From contig NZ_JBAWKJ010000001.1 in assembly GCF_037095755.1 (NCBI RefSeq), positions 1,305,001-1,369,000 on the forward strand: a DNA stretch of 64,000 nucleotides, in the 5' to 3' direction. The position numbers and the translations under genes were made by a program. The DNA comes from Sphingopyxis sp. CCNWLW2. Its GTDB lineage: Bacteria; Pseudomonadota; Alphaproteobacteria; Sphingomonadales; Sphingomonadaceae. The notes under the pieces were generated by a model, which was not told the DNA's origin, did not search any database, and saw only the letters and a list, made by a program, of their open reading frames with translations. Shown piece by piece: positions 26,442-35,139 of the stretch. How positions within the stretch are numbered: position 1 is the first letter of the stretch; every line of letters begins with the position of its first letter.

Positions 26442-26470
26442 CTCAATTTTTCGGCGCCGCTGCCGTTACT
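26442..26470 (+). promoter_or_regulatory. Candidate sigma-28 promoter for motAB
   Basis: CTCAATT, 13 bases, GCCGTTACT. It shares its whole -10-like block and its spacing with the fliC site at 43425. It is about 70 bases before motA. Confidence 0.65.
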
Positions 26471-26538
26471 CATCAAGACGTCCCTGAATTTGCGGGGGCC
26501 GGCTTCGACAGCCGGGTCCGAATGGAGTTTGCTCGCAC

Positions 26539-27402
26539 ATGTTTCCCGTTGTCGGCATTGTCGTACTGATCCTGCTGGTCTTCGGGGGCTTCGCGCTGAC
26601 CGGCGGCAATCTGGGCCCCGTCATGCACGCGCTGCCGCACGAAATGCTGATCATCGGCGGTGCGGCACTCGGCTCGCTGATCATCGGCAATTCGGGCGCC
26701 GACCTGAAGGCGCTGGGCGGCGGGCTCGCCAAGGTGTTCAAGGGGCCGCAGTATAAGAAGCAGGATTATCTCGACTGCATCCTGCTCGTCTCGACCTTGA
26801 TGAAGATGATGCGCACCGAAGGACCCGTTGCCGTCGAGCCGCATATCGAGGATCCGAAAAACTCGACGATCTTCCAGCAATATCCCAAGCTTTTGAAGGA
26901 CGACACCCTCGTCCACCTGATCTGCGACACGCTGCGCCTCGTCGTCGTGTCGTCGGGTACGCTCGATCCGCACGCGGTCGAAGAGGTGATGGATAATGCG
27001 CTGAAGAGCCACCATCATCATTCGATGAAGCCCGCCGAAGGTCTGCAGAGCCTTGCCGATGCGCTTCCCGCGCTCGGCATCGTCGCCGCGGTGCTCGGCG
27101 TCGTGAAGACGATGGGCTCGATCGACAAGCCTCCCGCGATCCTGGGCGCGATGATCGGCTCGGCGCTCGTCGGCACTTTCCTCGGCGTGCTCCTCGCTTA
27201 TGGTCTCGTCGGCCCGTTCGCGACGCGCGCCAAGGCGGTGATCGAAAGCGACGCCGCCATCTATCATACGGTGAAGCAGCTGATCATCGCGTCGCTTCAC
27301 GGCCATCCGCAGCCGCTGGTGATCGAGGCGGCGCGTTCGGGCGTCGACCATCATAACCAGCCGAGCTTTGCCGAAGTATTCGATGGAATGCGGGGTCGCT
27401 GA
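26539..27402 (+). CDS. motA: Flagellar stator protein MotA
   Basis: This is the 287-aa stator subunit of the long MotA type. It has two membrane helices at the start (VVGIVVLILLVFGGFAL and LIIGGAALGSLIIG), a cytosolic loop with charged residues that touch FliG, and two more helices near ALPALGIVAAVLGVVK and ILGAMIGSALVGTFLGVLL. Prolines needed for torque are present at the helix ends (DKPPAI). The next gene begins on its final base. Confidence 0.94.
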   Translation: MFPVVGIVVLILLVFGGFALTGGNLGPVMHALPHEMLIIGGAALGSLIIGNSGADLKALGGGLAKVFKGPQYKKQDYLDCILLVSTLMKMMRTEGPVAVEPHIEDPKNSTIFQQYPKLLKDDTLVHLICDTLRLVVVSSGTLDPHAVEEVMDNALKSHHHHSMKPAEGLQSLADALPALGIVAAVLGVVKTMGSIDKPPAILGAMIGSALVGTFLGVLLAYGLVGPFATRAKAVIESDAAIYHTVKQLIIASLHGHPQPLVIEAARSGVDHHNQPSFAEVFDGMRGR

Positions 27403-28250
27403 TGGCCGCGCGTCCCAACATGCCGCGGCCGATCATCGTCAAGAAGGTGATCCAGCAGGCGCACGGCGGCCATCATGGCGGCGCGTGGAAGGTCGCCTAT
27501 GCCGACTTCGTCACCGCGATGATGGCCTTCTTCCTTTTGATGTGGCTGCTCGGTGCGACGAACGAGGCGCAGCGCAAGGCGCTCGCCGACTATTTTGCAC
27601 CGACGATCGTCCAGACAAAGACCGAGACCGCCGGCTCGACGGGCCTGTTCGGTGGCGACTCGCTGGTCGCGGCGGACAAATACCCACATGGCGCGGCGCA
27701 GACGGGCACGCGCGCCATGACGATTCCGCGCGATGCCGCGGGCGGACCGCGCGAAGCGTCGGGGCGCGAGCGCGCGAGCGACAAGGAGCAGTTCAAGAAG
27801 CTGGCCCAGACGCTGATCGATCAATTGCAGGCAAAGAACGACCTCAAGCGCCTGGCGCCGAACCTGCGTTTTACCGAAACGCTCGAGGGGCTGCGTATCG
27901 ACGTCGTCGACGATGCGGATTTTTCGATGTTCGTGATGGGCACCAGCCAGCTGACCCCCGATGGCGCCCGGCTGTTCAGCGAAATCGCGAAGCCCGTTGC
28001 GGCGGTGACGAACCGGGTGATGATCCGCGGCCACACCGACGCCGCGCCCTGGTCAGCGAAGTCGGGCACGAACAACTGGCGCCTGTCGGTCGACCGGGCC
28101 GAGGTTACGCGCCACTATCTGGAGTTTCGCGGCATCGCCTCGGATCGCTTTTCGCGAATCGAAGGGGTTGCCGATCGCGAGCCCTATGTCCCCTCCGACC
28201 GATTCGATCCGCGCAACCGCCGCATCTCGATCACGCTGGGCTGGCGTTAG
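27402..28250 (+). CDS. motB: Flagellar stator protein MotB
   Basis: This 282-aa peptidoglycan-anchored stator subunit has one N-terminal membrane helix that begins WKVAYADFVTAMMAFFLLMW. Asp35 in it is the likely proton-carrying residue. A flexible plug/linker follows, then a C-terminal OmpA-like domain (about 175-280) with RGHTDAAPW and NNWRLSVDRAEVTRHYLEFR. The MotA-MotB pair is of the proton-driven kind by sequence pattern. Confidence 0.94.
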   Translation: MAARPNMPRPIIVKKVIQQAHGGHHGGAWKVAYADFVTAMMAFFLLMWLLGATNEAQRKALADYFAPTIVQTKTETAGSTGLFGGDSLVAADKYPHGAAQTGTRAMTIPRDAAGGPREASGRERASDKEQFKKLAQTLIDQLQAKNDLKRLAPNLRFTETLEGLRIDVVDDADFSMFVMGTSQLTPDGARLFSEIAKPVAAVTNRVMIRGHTDAAPWSAKSGTNNWRLSVDRAEVTRHYLEFRGIASDRFSRIEGVADREPYVPSDRFDPRNRRISITLGWR

Positions 28251-28446
28251 TCGCATGACAATTAGTGCCAGTTTGGCAGCATATTGGAGATAGTTAACGC
28301 GATTGCGCGTCAATTACTTCCAATCTGGCAATATCTCTTTATTTTGAATGAGTTAGCTAACGCCGGGTAAGCTTTCGTTTACCAATTTCGTCAATTCCTC
28401 AATCCATCGAAGGGGGCACCGAGCGGGCGGTGCGGTGGAGACTGAA
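28251..28446. promoter_or_regulatory. Intergenic region before flbD
   Basis: These are 196 bases with a marked drop in GC (28260-28400). A perfect 10-base palindrome GTTAGCTAAC is at 28352-28361. TTTGGCAGCATATTGG (28281-28296) resembles the sigma-54 form only at its -24 half. No convincing promoter of either flagellar type is seen, which would suit a gene that sits at the top of the cascade. Confidence 0.4.
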
Positions 28447-29508
28447 ATGACTGTGGGGCAGAATAACAATATGGCGCTCGAAGCGCTGATCATCGGCACG
28501 AGCCCGGCGACCTGCCGGTTGCGCGAGATGATCCGCCGCGTGGCGCGCTCGAATGCCTCGGTCATGCTCTGCGGCCCCTCGGGCTCGGGCAAGGAACTTG
28601 TTGCCCGTGCGATCCACGACGAAGGCGCCCGTGCCGGCAAGGCCTTTTCGGCGATCAACTGCGGTGCGATCCCCGGCGAACTGATCGAATCCGAACTTTT
28701 CGGGCATGAAAAGGGCAGCTTCACCGGCGCCCATGCCCGCCGCATCGGCCATTTCGAAGCGACCGAGGGCGGCACGCTCTTTCTCGACGAAATCGGCGAC
28801 ATGCGTTTCGACATGCAGGTCAAACTGCTCCGCGTGCTCGAAGACCGGACGATCGTCCGCGTCGGCAGCAGCGACGTGAAGGCCGTCGACGTCCGCGTCA
28901 TTTCGGCCACCCACCAGGATCTCGGCGCCGCGATCGCCGATGGAAAATTCCGCGAAGACCTGTTCTTCCGGCTCGGCGTGGTTGTGCTCCAGGTCCCCAG
29001 CCTTGCCAACCGCGTCGAGGATATTCCCGCGCTCATCCGCCATTTCCAGCGCCAGATGCCCGCCGACGCCAAATGCCGCTTCGACGATGCGGCGATGGCG
29101 CTGCTGATGGCGCACGCATGGCCGGGCAATGTCCGCGAACTCAGGAATTTCGTAGAGCGCGCCAGCGTTCTCCATGGCGGCGAGACGCTCGGTCTCGACG
29201 ACGTCGCCATGCTTTTGAACCCCACCGCAGCGCTAGCACCGCGACGGGCTGTCCCCACCAGCCCCGTCGCGGTGCCGGCCAGCGTGGAAGAAGTCGCGGC
29301 TCCGGCCGCGGCGCACGCCAAGACGCCGGCGCCGGGCCGCCCGATCGACCTCAAGCGCGAGATCGAAACGATCGAACTCGAACAGATCCACGTCGCGCTC
29401 GACCTTGCCGACGGCATCATTTCGGAAGCGGCGCGCCTGCTGACGCTGAAGCGCACGACGCTGATCGAGAAGATGCGCAAGTACGGCGTTCACCAGCAGG
29501 CCGCCTGA
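28447..29508 (+). CDS. flbD: Sigma-54-dependent flagellar activator, FlbD-like, no receiver domain
   Basis: This 353-aa bacterial enhancer-binding protein opens sigma-54 promoters by ATP hydrolysis. The AAA+ domain starts near residue 15: Walker A GPSGSGKE (43-50), GSFTGA loop (90-95) for sigma-54 contact, Walker B LFLDEIGD (111-118), and an arginine-rich sensor region. A Fis-type helix-turn-helix ends the protein (SEAARLLTLKRTTLIEKMRK). There is no N-terminal receiver or GAF domain, so activity may be set by amount or a partner. ATG 28447 has GGAG six bases upstream. It is the natural activator of the four sigma-54 promoters in the cluster. Confidence 0.9.
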   Translation: MTVGQNNNMALEALIIGTSPATCRLREMIRRVARSNASVMLCGPSGSGKELVARAIHDEGARAGKAFSAINCGAIPGELIESELFGHEKGSFTGAHARRIGHFEATEGGTLFLDEIGDMRFDMQVKLLRVLEDRTIVRVGSSDVKAVDVRVISATHQDLGAAIADGKFREDLFFRLGVVVLQVPSLANRVEDIPALIRHFQRQMPADAKCRFDDAAMALLMAHAWPGNVRELRNFVERASVLHGGETLGLDDVAMLLNPTAALAPRRAVPTSPVAVPASVEEVAAPAAAHAKTPAPGRPIDLKREIETIELEQIHVALDLADGIISEAARLLTLKRTTLIEKMRKYGVHQQAA

Positions 29509-29571
29509 CCCGGCCCGCGACACAAGTTTCAGCACCCGCTGAAAAAGGGAGCTCTGGTCCGCTCCCGCACC

Positions 29572-29606
29572 ACCCGGCCGCCCGTCCCCACCATGGGCGG
29601 CCGGGT
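29572..29606. terminator. Hairpin downstream of flbD
   Basis: ACCCGGCCGCCC (29572-29583) pairs perfectly with GGGCGGCCGGGT (29595-29606) over an 11-base loop. A smaller hairpin TTTCAGC-ACCC-GCTGAAA lies just before it (29527-29544). Neither has a T-run. Both lie in the convergent gap between flbD and fliS. Confidence 0.5.
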
Positions 29607-29630
29607 AACCAGCGGGCATTTGAATGAATG

Positions 29631-29709
29631 CGGCACCGGCCCGCTCCCCCACCCAGCCTCCCATAGAATACTATGTCGGGAGGCTGGGTGGGGGAGCGGG
29701 CCGGTGCCG
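29631..29709. repeat. Long inverted repeat, copy 1
   Basis: Two perfect 32-base arms (29631-29662 and 29678-29709) flank a 15-base AT-rich loop that has its own ATAG-AATA-CTAT stem. The arms read CGGCACCGGCCCGCTCCCCC and on. A second copy at 44471 differs at three arm positions, each compensated in the other arm. Probably a bidirectional terminator or a dispersed palindromic element. Confidence 0.85.
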
Positions 29710-29730
29710 TTCCACGTCAGTGGAAAAACT

Positions 29731-30120
29731 CTATCGAAGCTGGCGCCAGGCGGCACTGATCGTCAAAATTCCTTCGAGCAGCTCGGCAAGGCCCTCGGCG
29801 CTATTCGCGGCGACGGCATCGTCGAGTTTGCGGCGCATGCTGCGATAGACGCGCGACAGCGCGGTGGCGACATCGCCGCCCTTGTCGCGGTCGAGCCCCG
29901 CGTCGAGGCCGATCAGGATCGCGCGCGCGCGGTGCGCGGGCTCGGTCGCCGAGACGCGCTGCCCCTGCCGGATCATCGCGCCCAGCACGCCCACGGCGGT
30001 CTCCAGCTCGTCATAGAGCATGGTGACCAGCTCGACGGGGTCGGCTGCGGCGGCGCGGCTTTCATGCTGCAATCGGCGATAAAGCCCGGTCGCCCGGACG
30101 GTCGAGGCGGTAGCGTTCAC
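29731..30120 (-). CDS. fliS: Flagellin export chaperone FliS
   Basis: This is a 129-aa helical chaperone that binds flagellin before export. The FliS pattern is clear: LVTMLYDELETAVGVLGAMI, then RARAILIGLDAGLDRDKGGD and AEGLAELLEGILTISAAW at the end. I chose GTG 30120 because GGGGA lies about 8 bases upstream; a TTG at 30135 is the alternative. It follows fliD by 25 bases and is probably transcribed with it from the candidate sigma-28 promoter at 31538. Confidence 0.88.
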   Translation of the reverse strand: MNATASTVRATGLYRRLQHESRAAAADPVELVTMLYDELETAVGVLGAMIRQGQRVSATEPAHRARAILIGLDAGLDRDKGGDVATALSRVYRSMRRKLDDAVAANSAEGLAELLEGILTISAAWRQLR

Positions 30121-30145
30121 GGCGGCGGTCCCCAAGTCCTAATAT

Positions 30146-31516
30146 TTAGTCGTTACCCTGGTTCGTCCAGAGTTTGATTTGCTGTTCAAGATAGGTCTGC
30201 GTCGCCTTGAACGCCGCGAGCTTGGCTTCGAGCGTGCCATATTGCTTTTCGAGCCGCGCTTTATAGGCACTCTCGCGCTCCTCGATTTTCTCGAGCTGAT
30301 CGGCGAGATTTTCCTTTTTCGCGTCGAGCGATTTCGAGACGCGATCGATCACGCCATTGGCGCCGACCGCCTTGTCGCGGATCGCGTCGAGTGCAAAGGC
30401 GATACCCGGATCGCTCAGCTCGGTGTGCGTGGCATCGCGGCGCGGGTTGAACAACGCCTCGACTGCGCCGGCGTCGCTGGCGAGCACCTTGTCGAGCTTG
30501 GCATTGTCGACCGAAAGCAGGCCGTCCCTCGTTGTCGAAATGCCGATGTCGGACAGCCTGTTGATGCTGCCGTGGCTCGAAAGCACCTTGTTGACCAACC
30601 CCTGCAGCTCGCGTTCGAGCTCGCGCAGCGATGCGGTCGATCCCGACATGCTGGAAGCCGATGTCAGGCTCTTTTTCAGCTGGTTATAGACCGAGACGAA
30701 ATCGCCGACGGTCTGCTTGATCATGTCGAGCGGCCGGCTGGCACCGATGTCGACGGGCTGCCCGGGGGCCGCCTTCTTGAGCGTCAGCGACATGCCCGGG
30801 ACGACGTCGTCGATGATGTTGGTCGCGCGGCTGAAGGCGACGCCATCGATCGTGAATTCGGCGTTGGCGGCGCTCTGACCCTCGGTCATCCCGCCCGCGG
30901 TCGCAAAGGCGGAGAGGCCGGGATCGGCGCCGGCGTCGGCGGCCAGCGTAAAGGCACCCGTTTCGCCCGTCGGACCTTTCAGGATCAGCCGGTGGCCGCC
31001 CTCGTCGGCGATGATCGACGCGGTCACGCCGGCGCCGCTCGCGTTGATCGCATTGGCCAGACCCTCGAGGCTGTTGTTCGTGGCGCCGATGGTGATCGTC
31101 TTGGCGACGCCGCCGACGGTCAGCGTCATCGTGCCCGCACCGATCGCGGCGGTACGGTCGGCGACGACGGCGGAATAATTGGTCTGCGCGCGCGCGAGCT
31201 GCGTCACGACGACGGTCGCGGCGAAGCTGTCGGCCGACAGGCCGGCGCGGCTGGTGGCGCTGAGCACGCTTTCGTCGGAAACGGTCGGCGTGCTGCGCAA
31301 GGTGCCGTCGCTGACCATCTGGCTCAGCGAATCGGCGAAGCCGTCGAGATTCGATCGCGCCTGCGCCAGCGCGCTGATCCGCGTCTGGTTCGCCTGGTTG
31401 AGTGAGTTCATGCGCGCAATTTTCGGGTCGCGCGACGCGTTCGACAGGTCGGTGACGAGCTGTTTGACGTCGAGGCCCGACCCGAAGCCGAGGCTGTTGG
31501 CGATTGAACTGACCAT
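30146..31516 (-). CDS. fliD: Flagellar filament cap FliD
   Basis: This is the 456-aa filament cap (hook-associated protein 2). N-terminal GFGSGLDVKQLVTDLSNASR and C-terminal helices ending TQTYLEQQIKLWTNQ fit the family, with a central domain (about 60-300) of variable type. Standard length. A GAAGGAT ribosome site stands before the ATG. The gene comes 45 bases after flhB and has its own candidate sigma-28 promoter overlapping the flhB stop, so it can be expressed later than the export genes. Confidence 0.93.
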   Translation of the reverse strand: MVSSIANSLGFGSGLDVKQLVTDLSNASRDPKIARMNSLNQANQTRISALAQARSNLDGFADSLSQMVSDGTLRSTPTVSDESVLSATSRAGLSADSFAATVVVTQLARAQTNYSAVVADRTAAIGAGTMTLTVGGVAKTITIGATNNSLEGLANAINASGAGVTASIIADEGGHRLILKGPTGETGAFTLAADAGADPGLSAFATAGGMTEGQSAANAEFTIDGVAFSRATNIIDDVVPGMSLTLKKAAPGQPVDIGASRPLDMIKQTVGDFVSVYNQLKKSLTSASSMSGSTASLRELERELQGLVNKVLSSHGSINRLSDIGISTTRDGLLSVDNAKLDKVLASDAGAVEALFNPRRDATHTELSDPGIAFALDAIRDKAVGANGVIDRVSKSLDAKKENLADQLEKIEERESAYKARLEKQYGTLEAKLAAFKATQTYLEQQIKLWTNQGND

Positions 31517-31537
31517 GGCAAAATATCCTTCGAACCC

Positions 31538-31566
31538 CTTAACGGCGGCGCGCGGACAAGTTTAAG
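31538..31566 (-). promoter_or_regulatory. Candidate sigma-28 promoter for fliDS
   Basis: On the minus strand: CTTAAAC, 13 bases, GCCGTTAAG, with the same spacing as at motA, fliC and flgM. It overlaps the flhB stop codon and leaves a leader of only about 15 bases. Confidence 0.55.
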
Positions 31567-32701
31567 CCTGACGGCGGCCTTCGGGATCGAAACGATGCGA
31601 AGACGGCACATCGACCGCGGGGGGCGGCGTGCCTTCGGCCGCCGCGCGTTCGAGCTGGAACACAAAGGCGAGCACGGTTGCGACCGCGACGAACAATTCC
31701 TCGGGGATCACGCGCCCGGCGCGCGCGGTGAAATAGATCGCGCGCGTGAGCGCCGGATATTCGAGCAACGGGACATTGGCACCGCGCGCCAGCTCGCGGA
31801 TCGACAGCGCGACATCGCCGCGCCCGCGCGCGACAACGACGGGCGCGGCATCGACCCCGGGGCGATAGCGCAGCGCGACCGAAAAATGCGTCGGGTTGGT
31901 GAGGACGACGGTCGCGTCGGACACCGCCTTGCGCGCCGACCCGCTCAATATGTCGTGCGCGCGCTGGCGCTGTGCCTGCTTGAGTTCGGGGGCGCCGTCG
32001 GACTGGCGCATTTCCTCTTTCACTTCCTGCTTACTCATCATCAGCCGCTTGTTGCGCTGGAACCATTGCACCGGCACGTCGATCAGCGCGATGACGACCA
32101 GCCCGCCGGCGAGCGTCAGCATCGCATGGCCGATTTCCTTTCCGGCCAATCCGATCGCCGCCATCAGGTCGGTCGACGCCATCGTCATAATCGCGGGCAG
32201 GCTCTTCAGGACGAGCCAGTAACCGACGGTGCCGAGCAGCAGAACCTTGGCGAGTGCCTTGCCGAGCTCGGTGACGCCCTGCATCCCGAACATGCGCTTG
32301 AGCCCGGCCATCGGGCTCATCCGGTTGCCCTTGAAGTGAAGCGCCTTGCCGCGCCAGCCCATCGAACCGAGCATCGCCGGACCGGCAACCGCGGCGCCGA
32401 GCGCGAGCGCGAACAGGCTCGCGAGCGGGAGCAGGATTTCGGCGCCGTTGCGCATCAGCGCCTCGGCGGGCGCAAAATCGGCGACGTCGGCGGCGGTCAA
32501 TGTCAGGCCGCGGCGCAGGAGGTCGCCCGCCGACTGGACGAACCAGCCGCCCGCGGCGACCATCCAGCCCGCGGCGGCGAGCATCATCAGCGCCGTCGCG
32601 AGCTCGCGCGACATCAGCACATCGCCTTCGCGCGCCGAGTCCGACAGCTTCTTCGCCGTCGGCTGTTCGGTTTTCTGGTCCTTCTCGGTCGTGCCCGCCA
32701 T
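31562..32701 (-). CDS. flhB: Flagellar export switch protein FlhB
   Basis: This is the 379-aa export-gate protein that switches from hook to filament substrates. It has four membrane helices in the first 215 residues and a cytosolic domain with the self-cleavage motif NPTH (269-272). The C-terminal tail beyond the cleavage domain is proline-rich. It closes the fliE-to-flhB run of minus-strand genes, 3 bases after fliR. Confidence 0.95.
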   Translation of the reverse strand: MAGTTEKDQKTEQPTAKKLSDSAREGDVLMSRELATALMMLAAAGWMVAAGGWFVQSAGDLLRRGLTLTAADVADFAPAEALMRNGAEILLPLASLFALALGAAVAGPAMLGSMGWRGKALHFKGNRMSPMAGLKRMFGMQGVTELGKALAKVLLLGTVGYWLVLKSLPAIMTMASTDLMAAIGLAGKEIGHAMLTLAGGLVVIALIDVPVQWFQRNKRLMMSKQEVKEEMRQSDGAPELKQAQRQRAHDILSGSARKAVSDATVVLTNPTHFSVALRYRPGVDAAPVVVARGRGDVALSIRELARGANVPLLEYPALTRAIYFTARAGRVIPEELFVAVATVLAFVFQLERAAAEGTPPPAVDVPSSHRFDPEGRRQA

Positions 32702-32704
32702 GGC

Positions 32705-33484
32705 CTAGATTCCAGCGACCATGCGCGCGGCGTCGAGCGCGTCGGACAGGATGCGCGCGATCGCCTCGGCCATCGCCGGCGTCGCGACGCCGAGCAATAT
32801 GATCCCGGCGAGCAGGGTCGCGGGAATGCCGACCGCGAAGAGGTTCAGCGCCGGCGCCGAGCGGCCGATGACGCCCATGATGATCTGGACGAGGATCAGC
32901 ACGAAGCCGACCGGCATCGCGATGGTGAGCCCCGCGGCGAACATCAGGCTGCCGAAGCGGATCAGCCCGCCGATGGCGTCCCAGGACGGAAAGGCGTTGC
33001 CGGGCGGGAGCGCGGTGTAGCTGCTCACGATGATGTCGATCAGCACGAGGTGGCCGTCGGCGGCGAGGAAGAGCGCGGTGGCCATCATCGACAGGAACTG
33101 GCCGATCGCCGAACTCGATGCCCCGCTCAGCGGATCGACCATCGACGCGAAGCCAAGGCCCATCGCATTGCTGATCGCCTCGCCCGCGAGCAGGGCGGCG
33201 GCGAGGCCCATCTGGAGCACGAATCCCATCGCGAGGCCGATCACGACCTCGCCGATGATGAGGAAAAAGCCCGGGACCGATACGATCCCCTCGGGCGGCA
33301 GTGCCATGCCCGATGCCGCGACCGCGGGCACCCCGACCGCGAGTGCGATCACCAGCCGCAGCTGCACCGGCACGCTCGTCGCGCCGAACACCGGCGCGGC
33401 GATGAAGGCGGCGCCGGGACGGATCATCCCCAGCATCCACAGCTGGAGCATCGCCTCGATATTCGGGATGTCGGCGGGGTTCAT
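32705..33484 (-). CDS. fliR: Flagellar export gate protein FliR
   Basis: This is a 259-aa membrane protein of the export gate with about six helices, including MLQLWMLGMIRPGAAFIAAP at the start and VGFVLILVQIIMGVIGRSAP later. I chose ATG 33484, which has an AGGA site five bases upstream and gives the usual N-terminus; the longer frame runs back into fliQ. Works with FliP and FliQ as the export channel. Confidence 0.93.
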   Translation of the reverse strand: MNPADIPNIEAMLQLWMLGMIRPGAAFIAAPVFGATSVPVQLRLVIALAVGVPAVAASGMALPPEGIVSVPGFFLIIGEVVIGLAMGFVLQMGLAAALLAGEAISNAMGLGFASMVDPLSGASSSAIGQFLSMMATALFLAADGHLVLIDIIVSSYTALPPGNAFPSWDAIGGLIRFGSLMFAAGLTIAMPVGFVLILVQIIMGVIGRSAPALNLFAVGIPATLLAGIILLGVATPAMAEAIARILSDALDAARMVAGI

Positions 33485-33491
33485 CGACGTC

Positions 33492-33761
33492 CTAGCGGAC
33501 GAGCGCCGGGATTTGCGCGAAGATTTCGCGGGTGAAATCGGTGAGCAGAACAAGGATACTGCCCCCGAAGATCGCGAGGCAGATCGCCGCGACGATCAGC
33601 TTCGGCACAAAGGTCAGCGTCTGTTCGTTGATCGACGTCGCCGCCTGCACCATGCCGAGCAGTACGCCGATGACGAGCACGGGCAGCAACAGCGGCGCCG
33701 AGGCGAGCGCGAGAATCCACAGCGATTGCTGCGCCACGCCGATGAAATAGTCCGCCTCCAC
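33492..33761 (-). CDS. fliQ: Flagellar export gate protein FliQ
   Basis: This is an 89-aa protein with two membrane helices (SLWILALASAPLLLPVLVIG and VAAICLAIFGGSILVLLTDF) joined by the loop AATSINEQTLTFVPK, the standard FliQ signature. Full length. Between fliP (4-base gap) and fliR (7-base gap). Confidence 0.95.
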   Translation of the reverse strand: MEADYFIGVAQQSLWILALASAPLLLPVLVIGVLLGMVQAATSINEQTLTFVPKLIVAAICLAIFGGSILVLLTDFTREIFAQIPALVR

Positions 33762-33765
33762 GTCG

Positions 33766-34536
33766 CTAACTCACGAAAGAGGAAGCGAGCGAGCCCATCG
33801 TCAATGCCCAGCCGTCGACGAGGACGAAGAGCAGGAGCTTGAATGGCATCGATATGATCGTTGGCGACAACATCATCATACCGAGCGACATCAGCGCCGA
33901 GGCGACGATCAGGTCGATGACGAGGAAGGGCAGGAAGATCAGGAAGCCGATCTGGAACGCGGTCTTGAGCTCGCTGGTGACAAAGGCGGGCAGCAGGATC
34001 GAGAAGGGCACGTCCGCGGGACGAGCATAGGTCGGCGCTTTCGCGATCTTCGCGAACATCATCAGGTCGGTCTTGCGCGTCTGCTTCATCATAAAGCCGT
34101 GGAGCGCGGTGCCCGAGCGCGACACCGCCTCGCCGATATCGATCTGTTCCTGGCCATAAGGTTCGATCGCGACGCGATTCACCTCGGTAATCACCGGCGC
34201 CATCACGAACAGCGAGAGGAACAAACTCAAGCCTACCAGCACCTGGTTCGGCGGCGTCTGTTGCAATCCCAGCGCATGGCGCAGGATCGACAGCACGATG
34301 ATAATGCGCGTGAAGCTCGTCATCATCAGCAGCAGCGACGGCAGCACCGTCAGCAGGCTCATCAGGACGAGGATCTGGAGCGAGAGGCTCAAGGGACGGC
34401 CGTCGCCGCCGATTTCGCCCACCGCGCGGCTCAGCCCGTCGGCCGCCTGCGCATAGGCGGCGGGCGCGGCACAGAGCAGCGCGGCGCCGCCGGCGAGCGC
34501 GGCGGTGCGCAGCCAGAAGCGGCGATCAGTCCGCAT
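33766..34536 (-). CDS. fliP: Flagellar export gate protein FliP
   Basis: This is a 256-aa gate protein. A cleavable signal peptide (ending AAPAAYAQ) is normal for FliP. Family blocks are LVLMSLLTVLPSLLLMMTSF followed by TRIIIVLSILRHALGLQQTP, then ILLPAFVTSELKTAFQIGF. Usual length. The start overlaps fliO by 11 bases. Confidence 0.95.
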   Translation of the reverse strand: MRTDRRFWLRTAALAGGAALLCAAPAAYAQAADGLSRAVGEIGGDGRPLSLSLQILVLMSLLTVLPSLLLMMTSFTRIIIVLSILRHALGLQQTPPNQVLVGLSLFLSLFVMAPVITEVNRVAIEPYGQEQIDIGEAVSRSGTALHGFMMKQTRKTDLMMFAKIAKAPTYARPADVPFSILLPAFVTSELKTAFQIGFLIFLPFLVIDLIVASALMSLGMMMLSPTIISMPFKLLLFVLVDGWALTMGSLASSFVS

Positions 34537-34804
34537 GGAAATCGCCCTGGCTGTCGTCGGCGATCCGCGTGATGCCGTTGCGCGACACCGCGATCAGCAC
34601 GCGCTGCCCGGCAAATTCGACCACCGCGAGCTTCGATCCGGGGCCGAGCGGCAGCACGTCGATCATTTCGACGGCGCGCGCCTTGGTGCCGCCGCCAACG
34701 AGCGGCACGCCCATCTGGACGCGTTTCCACAGCCACAGGCTGCCCCACGCCATGCCGCCGACGAGCGGCAGCAGGATGAGCAGGCGGAGGATATATTCGA
34801 ACAT
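34526..34804 (-). CDS. fliO: Flagellar export protein FliO
   Basis: This is a 92-aa protein with one N-terminal membrane helix (ILRLLILLPLVGGMAWGSLW) and a small cytosolic domain with VEMIDVLPLGPGSKLAVVEF, the FliO pattern. It is needed for stable assembly of FliP. It shares one base with fliN upstream and overlaps fliP downstream. Confidence 0.85.
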   Translation of the reverse strand: MFEYILRLLILLPLVGGMAWGSLWLWKRVQMGVPLVGGGTKARAVEMIDVLPLGPGSKLAVVEFAGQRVLIAVSRNGITRIADDSQGDFHAD

Positions 34805-35139
34805 CAGGCTCTCCGCTCGAAACCTTCGAGCCCGCGCGCCGGCGCGACGACTTCGGCGACCTGGATGCCATAGCGGCCGTCGATGCTGACGATTTCTCCC
34901 TTCGCGATCAGCGTGCCGTTCGCATAAATGTCGAGCAGGTCGGTCGCGGCGCGGTCGAGTTCGATCACGCTGCCTTCGTCGAGCGCGAGCAGTTCGGAGA
35001 GCGTCATCGACGTCGACCCCACCTCGACCGACACGCGCAGCGAAACGCCGGCGAGCAGGTCGAAATTGGGCGCGGCGGCGATGCTCTTGTCGCGCCGGTC
35101 GGCGCGCGCGATCTTCGGGGCGTCGCTGATATCAGTCAT
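34804..35139 (-). CDS. fliN: Flagellar switch protein FliN
   Basis: This is a 111-aa C-ring protein. The SpoA-domain core is clear: LRVSVEVGSTSMTLSELLAL, then GSVIELDRAATDLLDIYANG and KGEIVSIDGRYGIQVAEV. It overlaps fliM by 8 bases. With FliM and FliG it forms the torque and direction switch. Confidence 0.95.
   Translation of the reverse strand: MTDISDAPKIARADRRDKSIAAAPNFDLLAGVSLRVSVEVGSTSMTLSELLALDEGSVIELDRAATDLLDIYANGTLIAKGEIVSIDGRYGIQVAEVVAPARGLEGFERRA

Noticed and set aside
28281..28296. Sigma-54 promoter for flbD
   Set aside because: TTTGGCA matches the -24 part, but no GC stands at the -12 position.
31595..33535. A 646-codon open frame antisense to flhB and fliR
   Set aside because: Same kind of shadow; the sense strand has intact conserved export genes.
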